A stretch of 64,000 nucleotides of DNA from Bugula neritina (Eukaryota; Bryozoa; Gymnolaemata; Cheilostomatida; Bugulidae): assembly GCA_964035545.1 (NCBI GenBank), contig OZ037771.1, forward strand, positions 7,854,690 to 7,918,689, in the 5' to 3' direction. A model generated the notes under the pieces. That model was not told the origin of the DNA. It worked only from the letters and a program-made list of their open reading frames with translations, and searched no databases. Made by a program: the position numbers and the translations under genes. This document shows, one piece after another, positions 44,028-55,400 of the stretch (its first letter is position 1; every line of letters starts with the position of its first letter).

Positions 44028-46000
44028 ATGACAGTCTCTTTGGTTATAGCCACAGTTTTATTTGCTATGCAAGATTCTGTTTTAAAAGCTGAAAGTTCAC
44101 TAGTATTGTATGATGAATCAGCCATTCCACCACACTATAAGCCATTCAAGCACTTCACTTTCGGAGACCATAGTGTGACCATTAAACAGAATTGGGCTGA
44201 ACAAGGAGTGGCTGGGGTAGTCTGGGATGCAGTGAGTATTGCAGCTGGTGGTTTTGTGCTGTAGCATTACCAGTTGTATTAATAGCTTTAGTTTTTACTG
44301 CTGGTTTTTGCATGTAAAACAGGAATTCTAAATGTGATTATCATTTGCAAATTATATGAGAATAGGACTAAGAGGAGATAGATGAGAATAAGAGTTTGAG
44401 ACTGCTGTTTGTAAACTTGAGTCATCATTTACATTTATATTATTTTTTTACTATTTTTGCATCTATGCTTACTGCAGCTTGCTCATTTGCTACCCTGCAA
44501 TTTTTATTTATTGTAGGCAGTAGTCCTTTGTGAATATATTGTTGCAAACCCAGCTCTGTTTCTGAATAAAAAAGTCCTTGAGCTAGGGTCTGGGACAGGA
44601 CTCTCCGGTATCTGTGCTTATATGGAAGGTGAGGCTACGTGTGTTTGTAGGATTAGACTGCTTTTCATAGTAATGTGTTTATAAAACACAACTATCAGTA
44701 CATGCTATTTAAACAGCATTGTCGAAATTTGTCTCATTATCTCACTGCAAGTCCAGCCGTGCTAAAGTCTCTCCATTCTGTTCGTGTGAGATAATTTATA
44801 AAAAAAATGAAAGTTAAATCTTGAAATGCTTTAACTGTTTTGTTAGTTTTAGGTAGTTCGATAATAATTGAATTGTTTTTGCGCTACTGAGGGCATGATA
44901 TACCCTCCACCATTGGTTTCCAAGTTGTATTCAAACAGGTTGATATTATTATTTGTCATGCTTTGTATTTTACCAAAAAAAGTACAATTTTTGTATGTAA
45001 AACCATACGTATATTTTGCAAAATATACATAAATACTAATAATTATACAACCATTTCTTCACATAATACATAAGTCGTTTATATAGAACTGCTGCTGCTA
45101 ACAATCATATTTTATGATACAGAATGGTTATGCCTATCCTAACCACGATAGTCATAAAAATATAATGAAGTATTTTAATTGTTGTTATTGAACTAAATTA
45201 ATAGTAAACTTTTAATATTGGTAGCCAGCTCAAAATCTTACAAATGCATGCATTTTCGTTACTCAGTATTTTTTTTCATGGCTTTAAGGCTAGCCCATGT
45301 TCACTGTAAAGCTCGTATTTCTACAACTATATTCTAGCATATGTTCACTGTAGAGCTCATATTTCTACAACTATATTCTAGCATATGTTCACTGTAGAGC
45401 TCATATTTCTACAACTATATTCTAGCATATGTTCACTGTAGAGCTCATATTTCTACAAGTATATTCTAGCATATGTTCACTGTAGAGTTCATATTTCTAC
45501 AACTATATTCTCACCGACTCCGATATTTTCATCTTCCAGGATCCCATGTAACTCTGACAGACCGTCCAGATTCACTTGATGTGCTCAAGGAGAATGTTGA
45601 ACTAAATACCAAGCAATGCAGCAACAAGCATATTGAAAAAGACGGGCTTTATAAAGTTGCCATGACCAATATACCTCGCTGTACCCCATCAAATAAGTTA
45701 GCAAGTGATAGCCCCTCATATATTGACTGTAAAGTTTTGGATTGGGCTCAAAGGGACAACCCATTGTTTGATATAACTTGGGATGTGGTTATTGCTGCTG
45801 ATGTTATTTATATAGAGAGCTCATTTGAACATTTGCTGCAGACAATGAGAACTTTAAAATATTCTAAAATGCTATTTTCATGTAGATTGAGGTATGCTAA
45901 AGATCATAAATTTATTAGAAAAGCCAGAGAGTGTTTTACAATCGATCTTATTTTATATGATAAGTCTAGAGATATACACATATATTCTTTTAGTAAATAA
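44028..46000 (+). CDS. METTL21A-like: METTL21-family protein-lysine N-methyltransferase, 258 residues
   Basis: Three exons: 44028-44231, 44517-44628 and 45540-46000. The protein is a class I seven-beta-strand methyltransferase of family 16. VVWDA (about 64-68) precedes the SAM-binding motif I VLELGSGTG. After TLTDR come the family signature ADVIY (D-x-x-Y type) and SCRLRYAKDHKF, and the C-terminus reads YDKSRDIHIYSFSK. The order and spacing match METTL21A, which trimethylates a lysine of Hsp70-type chaperones using S-adenosylmethionine. The substrate here is inferred from family only. Compared with human METTL21A (about 218 residues) there is an N-terminal extension and an insert of roughly 25 residues between TLTDR and the DxxY motif. 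The ATG used follows an acceptor-like TTACAG at 44000-44005, so an upstream non-coding or short coding exon is possible. The gene lies 446 bases upstream of GLYR1 on the same strand. Confidence 0.88.
45290..45515 (+). repeat. 44-base tandem repeat upstream of a METTL21 acceptor
   Basis: Five copies of a unit beginning CATATGTTCACTGTAGAGCT and ending ACTATATTCTAG sit just before the real acceptor at 45539. Each unit ends in a CTAG that resembles an acceptor without a full pyrimidine tract. Confidence 0.9.
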
Positions 46001-46445
46001 ATGTACTCAGTAGTAAATGATGTTGTTCTTATTTGTCTAGAATCTAAATTTTTTATTGATTTGAGGATAAAATAACTATTCAAGTAGCTGTAACCCCTCA
46101 ATTCTTTTAATTGGTTTTTTAGGTTTACTAGTATTGTATAAGAAAACTGAGTAATAAGACCAGTTACTTTGAGTTGTTCTTGTTGTGTCACATGTAATTT
46201 TACAAGTATTGCAGTTTTTTGTTTTTTATGTAGTTTATGTCTAACCTAAAAATTATTTTTAGAATAGACAGAACAAAGTAATATTATATTGAAAGTGTCG
46301 TTTGTTTGACTACGCAATTCGAGTTGGCTTCTCTTGTTATTAGTGCAGCTCTTCTTTGCTATTTGCACGTATTAGTGGTTTTGAAACGCCAATTGAATTA
46401 TCGAGTGCTAATTGTGCACATTAGCCAACGGTGAAACCCGGGAAA
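46001..46445. other. Short intergenic spacer between METTL21 and GLYR1
   Basis: It contains the 3' UTR of the methyltransferase gene (an AATAAA overlaps the stop at 45997-46002) and the likely GLYR1 promoter. No TATA box is evident. The DNA just before the GLYR1 ATG is less AT-rich. Confidence 0.5.
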
Positions 46446-49400
46446 ATGGCCACCAACACAAAATTTGGGAGAATTGTATGGTAGGTGACTAGTGTGCATT
46501 TAGCTATAATTTAAGCCAACGATTTAGTGCAGCTAGCATAAATTAGTTAAAGTTTTCGGGCATTACTTGTACAATAAAAAGCCAATAGTAGTACCAAGCT
46601 GCTCAACAATTCCGATTCGAATTGAAATATCCAAATGCAATGCCAATGGCAATTGCATGTTGAACTTGAAGTTGATGTTCATGTTGATCATGAAAATGAA
46701 ATTGAATGATGATCACAGTCACGTAAAAGTTGAAGTTGAACTTGGTGTTTGTTTTGAATTTGATGAGCATGATGATTATGAAAATCATGATGACTATCAG
46801 TGTCAAATTCAACATCATGATCATTCAATTTCATTCATTGTGTTTGTGAATATCATAACGATAATATTAATAATAATCATAATAGTACTCATATTGAATT
46901 TGATATTCACTAATTCAGTAATAAACTATCATTCATATTTATATTGAATTTGATATTATTTATGGTATTTTGAATGTCAAACTCAGATTTACTACTCAGT
47001 TACTGTTAGTTTTAGTTAGGCTTTTAGTTTTTAGACTTGCAGTTAGTCATAGTGTTTCTTAGTCATCATTTTAAGTGTATGATGATCAGTTCATGGTTTG
47101 GGTGTGAGTTTCACTCTGACTCTAACACGCACACTATCATTGATGCTATGATTCATACTATGACTAACTTTAAGCCTAAGGCCAAAGGTTACAGCATCTA
47201 TGAGTCGTCAGAGTAATTGTTACACCAAGAGTAAGTCTAACTCTTACTTCAAGTTTGGGGTTGCTGCTGTGTCAGTGTGAGTGTGTTCACTGTCATACAC
47301 CTTAAGTTCAAGTCTAATTTTTAGTTGTTGATTTAGCATCCTAGTTGTCAGTTGGACTCTCTCTCTCTGAAAGTAAGTCTGGATTTGTTGCTGTCTGTTC
47401 TCGCTCACTCAGTGACAGTTTCATGCTATAAGGCGAGTCAAAATTGAAATGAATTAGTAAACACAGATGCTACTGCTATTGAAACGATTAACTGATTTAG
47501 TCCTGAGTATTGTACTCTGTTTTGATTTTGCTAATGCTAGTTCTGTGTACTAGTTTTTAGTTCAGAGTAAAAGCTAAACTCTTACTATGACTGAGTCTAA
47601 TGCTTATGCTGATATTTCATAGTGGTGGTCATACTAATACTTTCAGTCTCAGTTATACTCATGCTGAAAGTGAGCTACTGTCAGACTTGCTATTATCTTA
47701 TAGTTATTATAGTACTTATTCATAGTGGTACTCAAATGCTTATAACATCAGAACTTTAAAAGCTATTCTTGCAACTAAAGTTACAGTTTTTGTTACAGTC
47801 ATTACTTATGCTACATTTAAAACTGCAGACCTAGGGCTAGTTTAACTTAAATTGACTATTGCCGACAGTCAACATAATTACAATTATTATTATTGACCAT
47901 ATTTAATTTGAATTATCATATATTTGAATATTGTAGACCTAGAATGTGGTACTGCTAGTAATGTAGGAATGACCTAATACTATTTTAATTAAATTTTAAG
48001 CTCACTTCATATACGTTGCAATTTTAAACCCTGTATTAACAACCAATCTTATTCTCATAATACCCAAAGTGTTTATATTAACTCTATATAAATATATATA
48101 AATAGGTAATTTACTTTAAATTTCATCTTTTGAACACTTGAAGCTATATTCTATATTTTATTTATTTTTGTTGAAACTTTTTTGACTCTTTTTTTTATTA
48201 GATATTGTAGTAATGTTGACATTAAAATTAATATTTATAGTACAGGGGGGGGGGAATAAGCTATACATATGACTTCAATAAAAATTTAAGCTATGGATTT
48301 TCAAGAGATTCTAAATTGTTGAAAAAAAAATCGAATGGCATCTACTAGTAATTATTTTTAAAAACAATACAGTAACGCAACCATTTGCGTTAGATTGGAA
48401 CTAGACCCTATACCATTTAAACAATTCCAGAATAATTGTTGTGAATAGTCATTTTTAACCAAATTTAATGTCATATCTAGCATATGTAAACATAATACCA
48501 TTTCTTTTATTAATAGAATCACGCCTTAATGCAATGCAAAATTATTCATAAGTTAAATTGTTGTTGTAGGGCTAAAGTTAAAGGCAGCAGTCCATGGCCT
48601 GCCAAGGTATTGTATCTTCTCCAGACTAACTAGTATTCCCTTTACTGAATTATGTTTCCCTGTTAGAAACACAAACCCGTCAGTAAGAGTGATGAACTTA
48701 ATCAACCTGGTGTACCTGTGCTGAAATGTTTTAAATTAATATTGCCATTGTCACAATTTTCTGTTTAAAAGCATTTGATTTATAGTCAGTATGTTTTTAG
48801 GGTGTTGATTCAATTGCATCTATCAAGAGACCAAGTAAAAAAGGGAACTGGCATTTTGTCAGGTTTTACGGTTCAAATGATCAGTAAGTATATTAAAAAT
48901 ATTGGCAAATATTTACTGTCTGTGTGTTACTTTACACTGCTGTGGGTTTTCTTATTATCTTTAGCTGTGTTGGTCAAACTAGGTTAGAATTCATTGGTAG
49001 CATGGCGATAGCACCATCTTAATGGTGTCACTGAACATACAGTTGCAGGACTTTCAGAATCAGGCTGCACATTTTTTACAACTTGCAATTGATTTTCTCA
49101 CTATATATTCTAGTTTTGACAATTTCATCTAGAAATGTGTGATTTACAGTGCATGGATAGATTATGAGACACATATATGGCCTTACAAGGAGTACCGGAA
49201 GAGATTTGGAGATAAAGATAAAGTCCCTCAGACCTTCAGAGAAGCTTTGCTAGAAGCTGACAAAGAGTATGAAACATTGGGACCAGTATGTATTGTACTT
49301 ACACTGAGACTAGTATGTATTGTACTTACACCAGTATGTATTGTACTTACACTAGTATGTATTGTACTTACACTAGTATGTATTATGCCTACACTAGTAT

Positions 49401-52400
49401 GCATTATACTTACACTGAGACTAGTATTTGTTATACTTACACTGTGGCTAGTATATATTATACTTACACTAGTATTTGTTATACTTACACTGTGGCTAGT
49501 ATATATTATACTTACACTAGTATGTATTGTACTTACACTGAGACTAGTATGTATTATGCTTACACTAGTATGTATTGTACTTACACTGTGGCTAGTATAT
49601 ATTGTACTTACACTAGTATGTATTGTACTTACACCGAGACTAGTATTTGTTATACTTACACTAGTATGCATTATACTTACACTGAGACTAGTATTTGTTA
49701 TACTTACACTGTGGCTAGTATATATTATACTTACACTAGTATGTATTGTACTTACACTGAGACTAGTATATATTATACTTACACCAGTATGTATTGTACT
49801 TACACTGAGACTAGTATTTGTTATACTTACACTGTGACTAGTATATATTATACTTACACTGTGGCTAGTATATATTGTACTTACACTAGTATGTATTGTA
49901 CTTACACTGAGACTAGTATGTATTATGCTTACACTAGTATGCATTATACTTACACTGAGACTAGTATTTGTTATACTTACACTGTGGCTAGTATGTATTA
50001 TATTTACACTGTCACATCTGTAGGAAGATTTACCAGCCGCTGATCATGAACTGCTGCTGTCGGAGATGGCACCCCAAAAGCTCACCAAACCTGCTGGTGC
50101 TGTAAAAAGGGGGAGACCGCCGGCTTCTGATAAGAACTTCTTTGTTGACCCCGACACTGTAAGAGCAGACAATTACAGAAGCTAACTTCCCTGTGCTCTT
50201 GTCTGTTTAGTTTGTGTCTATTTCAGTGAAGTGTCCAGTTTTATGCAAAAGTTAAATCTCAACCGCTGTGTCATGACTAGTTATAGACATTATGTTAAAC
50301 AGTAACCGAAAATACAAGATGTATAAAAACATAGTTACTGTATATTCTATACTGCATAACTTATCTCCTGTAAATATAGTTTATTTATATGTTGTTTATA
50401 TTATTTATATGTGTTCTTAAACTATACTATAGTCTAAAGAAAGTCGTTATAAGCAGCCCTGAGTTGGAGGTGGCAGTTTGAGGTTCTCGAGTTTGGAGTT
50501 GGGGGTTTAGATTGGAACTTTGAACTCCAAACTCGAGACCCCGAACTACTGCACTCTGTCACCCCAAATCTGGGTTGCTTATAGCAAAGTTCTAGTCTAA
50601 GCTCCTAAATACTACTATAGTCTTAAGTTTCTATACTATAGTCTAAGTTCCTAAACTGTAGTCTAAGTTCCTAAACTATACCATAGCCCAAGTTCTCACC
50701 AATGTCTAATTATAAGCATCATGTGAAATTCTAGAAGCCAGCAGCAGTCAAGAGAAAGAACTCCACACAGCCCAGACGGGAACCTCCTGCCAAGAAACCT
50801 GTTGAGTCGGAATCTAGCGCTAATGGCGAAGGGGGCAGCTTAAGTTCAAAGGAAGAGTCGAAGGATTTGAAGCAGACTGGCCAGACAACTGTTTCCTCTG
50901 TGCCCAGTTTGATCAGATCACCAAAACTCTCACCGCGAACTCATGTGAGTCCGCGGCGCACTGAAATCAAAGTGAGTAAATAGGGAGGGCAACTCCCTAG
51001 TCACTGCTGATTTGCTTGCAAATTTGCTGAGTCAAGTGTGTAAATTAAAAAAAATTGTTCCTTTTTTTGTTCAACGCCAACTCGCTCATTGACACCAGGA
51101 GTTGCTGTAACTCAATTTTGGTTGTGGTAGACAAGCTAAGTACCTATTTGTATTTTATCCCAAGGGCCTGTAAATTTGTTTATGGGTTTTGTACACCAAA
51201 AGTTCAGTTTTGAGCACAAAAAGAATTTATCTGCTCTTATTTTTGAACAAGTTTGCGTAATACTTATTATTTCATTTTCATCTGAGCAAAATTGGTAACA
51301 TGGATTTGCTGCTGAAACAAAGTGCTTGTTGATTCAAGTCGTATACAGTCACCATGTGTTCTTTTATACTCAGGCGCAGGTGTATGACTTCGACGACGCT
51401 GTGCTTTCATCACAACTTCTGTCCAATAAAAAGAATATAAAAGTGACTTCATCTAGAATAGGGTTTATAGGGCTAGGCACTATAGGCATGGCTATGGTAA
51501 GGAATCTCATCAAACATGGACACAAAGTCTCAGTCTGGAACAAGACTGTCTCCAAGGTAATCTATCTGCTGGCTGTAGGCTGGTTATATAATATATGTTC
51601 ACCTGCATGTCTAAGGTCTCAACCTACACACTGTATGCTAACACTTAATGTTGTTATCTAGTCCACTAGTGTAAAAACTAGTTTGTGCTGTTCTTCTAAC
51701 CCTTGAAAGGTGATGTAAATATAGGCCAATTACAATAATACTCATCATGTAACGTCTTTGTAAATACTCTATTTGCACCATAAGTATTGCATTGTCTATT
51801 ACCATATATAGCAAAGTTTTAGTACATCATATTATACATTATTTTTATATTGTATGAAACAGTATATTATATTACTATATCGCATGTTGTGGTATGTTAT
51901 ATTACTATACCGTATGTTCAATGTTGTAGTATATAATATTACTATATTGTATGTTGCAGTATATTATATTACTATATTGTATGTTATAGTATATTATACT
52001 ACTATATTGTATGTTGCAGTATATTATACTACTATACTGTATGTTGTAGTATATAATATTACTATACTGTATGCTGTAGTATATTATACTACTATACTGT
52101 ATGTTGCAGTATATTATACTACTATACTGTATGTTGCAGTATATTATACTACTATATTGTATGTTGTAGTATATTATATTACTATACTGTACGTTGCAGT
52201 ATATTATACTACTATATTACATGTTGCAGTATATTATATTACTATATTGTATGTTGCAGTGTACTGAGATTGCAGATGTTGATGTAAAAGTATACGACAG
52301 TCCAGCTCAGCTAGTCTCTGCTTGTGATATAGTTTTAGCTTGTCTAGCAGATCCCTTCGCTGTTAAAGAGGTAAAATATAGAATATTAAGCTGTAAATTA

Positions 52401-55400
52401 TATAGTTCAATATAATTGTAATATATCCTTTACAGTAATATTAATAACAACTAACTGCGGAAATACTTGTGTCATAATAAATAATAATAGTAGTAAATGA
52501 TTACGTTTCAAACAATCAAGTATGAACTGTGCGATAACAATTGATCAACCAAGTTTTCTCTACTTAACTAGTATATTCACTGTATCTATTTCCTCTTGCT
52601 ATTATGTTCTGTTGTGTTATACTTTATTATCCAAGAAACAATAAATTGACCGTGGACAAGAAATGCCTTGATTATACTTGTAACCCAGAATATAGCCACC
52701 TATCATAGTAACTAATGAAAATAGTTGGGGGGAAAAAGCATTGGATTAAATACATGATATGTTATGTTCCAACTTGTCCCAACTTTTATTTCGTTATAAT
52801 AGCTAGGTTACATTACTAATTGACTAATTTTATTACTAACTAGCTGTTAATGTTACTATACTATATTACTCACTAGATGCACTATATTACTGATTAGATG
52901 CACTATATTACTAACTAGCTGCACTATATTACTAACTAGCTGCACTATATTACTAACTAGCTGCACTATATTACTCACTAGCTGCACTATATCACTAACT
53001 AGATGCACTATATTACTAACTAGCTGCACTATATTACTAACTAGCTGCACTATATTACTCACTAGATGCACTATATTACTCACTAGCTGCACTATATTAC
53101 TCACTAGATGCACTATATTACTCCCTAGCTGCACTATATCACTAACTAGATGCACTATATTACTAACTAGCTGCACTATATTACTAACTAGCTGCACTAT
53201 ATTACTCACTAGATGCACTATATTACTCACTAGATGCACTATATTACTCCCTAGCTAGTGTATACTACTTGGCCAAGTATATTGACACCTTCTGACGTCT
53301 CTTCAGGTTCTCTTCTGTCAGAATGGAGTGATGGAAAGCATGGGACCAGGCAAGGCGTTTGTTGACATGACAACTGTTGATGTGGAGACAGCCAGTGATG
53401 CCGAATGTGTAGGTTCCTTCACTTTCACCTTTGGCCTGGAAACAATATATTTGTGTTTCACCATTTGTAGCAGTAAGCCTAGGGCCACACTGTGCGTATT
53501 TTCGCATGCGAAAATTGAAATCACAAGTAGCAAAGGTGTCCACTGTACGCGTTGAGAAAACATTCGCACTTGTCGCTCAGCATTCTCAACGCAAGTGCGA
53601 ATCGTCTGTCGTCGTCACCTAATTGGCTGGTAGTTATTCAGCGAGCCCAATTTCTTTATTTTAGTGCTACATTCCAGTAAATTGCGTTTTATTGAAAGCG
53701 AGTGCGATTTAAAAATGAAAGCTTTATTTATCACGCATCACTGACGCTACAGTGGACACCTTTGCTACTTGTGGTTTCAATGTTCGCATGCGAAAATACG
53801 CACAGTGTGGCCCTAGGCTAATAGATGCATTGTTTGGAAAAATATGATGCAATTTCTGCTGCTGGATGACTGGCATTGTCAGTCTGATACGACTTATAAT
53901 ATGGTAGTCTATGGCTTGTCGAGTGGAACTGCCTGAACTTTAGCTCTAGGATTACTTACAATGTCATGCTGAGAACAAATTACTAAATCTCGCAGTCGAG
54001 TTGCCAACTTGTTTCACGTGTTAAGTGCTAGGCAATGCCAAGTACATGTTCTCAACTTTCTGTGCATTCAGCAAATCAAGAGGGCAGGCGGGGAGTATTT
54101 GGAAGCCCCGGTGTCCGGTACCAAAAAAGACGCTGTCAACGGGACTCTCCTAATTATGGCAGCAGGAAACGAGGACTTGTACAAAAGATGCACTTCCTGT
54201 TTCCAAGCTATAAGCAAGAAGAGTTATTACTTGGGTAAGTGTTGGTTCAACCGTCTAACAATCAACGCGGTGTGGCGCAGTGTGGCTTGAGATTGACTGC
54301 CTCATATTTTCTCGAACAGCACAATTTTGCTGCTGTTCACAAAACAATATAAGTTTGGAAATGCTGAACTATGTGTGTGGCAATGAGTTTTGCTTCTCTA
54401 ATTACACCAGCGCCACAATTTAGTTTTAATAAAATTTACATTTGGCTGATAACTCTTTTATTGTCATACTTGAAAGTTTTTCACTAGTGACATTGTTGCC
54501 ACTCTATTAATCAATGGTTTAAATAGATCTGGCTACACTTTTTTTGTACTGGTGTACTCATGTATGGGCTAGCTATGAAGGGAGATGCAAGCAATGTTTA
54601 AACTGCTCTTCCAGTGCTGACTTTTGCGGCTTTGTTGTACTGAAATGAATTGAATTTTTTTAAATACTCAATTAGTAAAGTATTTTAAAATATTCTATAT
54701 GCTAGTATTCAATCCAAGACAATGTGCATGTATATCAATATAACATCAGCTTGGTGGAGTGCCATGGTAGGTTGCTAATATATTTGTGTTGTAATGCTTT
54801 GCCATTGAGAATGGAGACTGTACTGTCTGCAGCCCGTCAACTCTGTTTCTATCCACTCTCAGGTTCTGTTGGCCACGGTACAAGGATGGTGCTGTCTCTC
54901 AGTCTGATCAATGCATCCATAAACTGTGCTGTCGCAGAGGGCATGGCTCTCGCTGACAGAGTGGGCATTAAGCATGCTGACTTACTCGACGTGCTAAGTA
55001 ACAGTGCGTGCAACAGCCAGTTGGTCAGCACAACAAGCAAAGGTAACTTTTGCTAATCACACTATTATCGAACCTTCGAGTTTGCTAATGCGAACCCCTT
55101 TGCCAAATAGGTTTGTAAATTAACCGATCCTGTGACCAGTTTTTACCTCTTTTTTCTGTAAGACAGGTAAATTGTGTGAGTCTGAATAGTGCTATACAGT
55201 TCACTCACCATCCCCGGCCTTTTGGCCAGCCTGACAAGGTTTTATTTCTACACACCATCATATTCTGTTAACTTAGAGGTCTGTATATTATTTTGTTTCT
55301 TGGTAATGCATATGCATTCTAGCACATGATCTGTACAATCTAGTGCATGTAGAATATACGGGATCTTTGGTTTTATTGCAGCTATTATTGCCAAAAACTT

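Noticed and set aside
48775-48987. 70-residue plus-strand ORF starting MIYSQYVF
   Set aside because: It is out of frame with the PWWP exon 48801-48883, whose other frame gives HFVRFYGSNDHAWI with correct phases.
49139-50043. Long repetitive ORFs on both strands reading as Tyr/Thr/Cys or Ser/Thr/His repeats
   Set aside because: They come from a 21/27-base minisatellite whose unit length is a multiple of three. GLYR1 exon phases and PWWP homology show the region is an intron.
51854-52267. 137-residue ORF of repeating YYTTILYVAV
   Set aside because: It is a reading of the 30-base intronic repeat before GLYR1 exon 8, not a protein.
52856-53239. 127-residue minus-strand ORF of repeated LVSNIVQ
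   Set aside because: It is an artefact of the 21-base minisatellite in GLYR1 intron 8.
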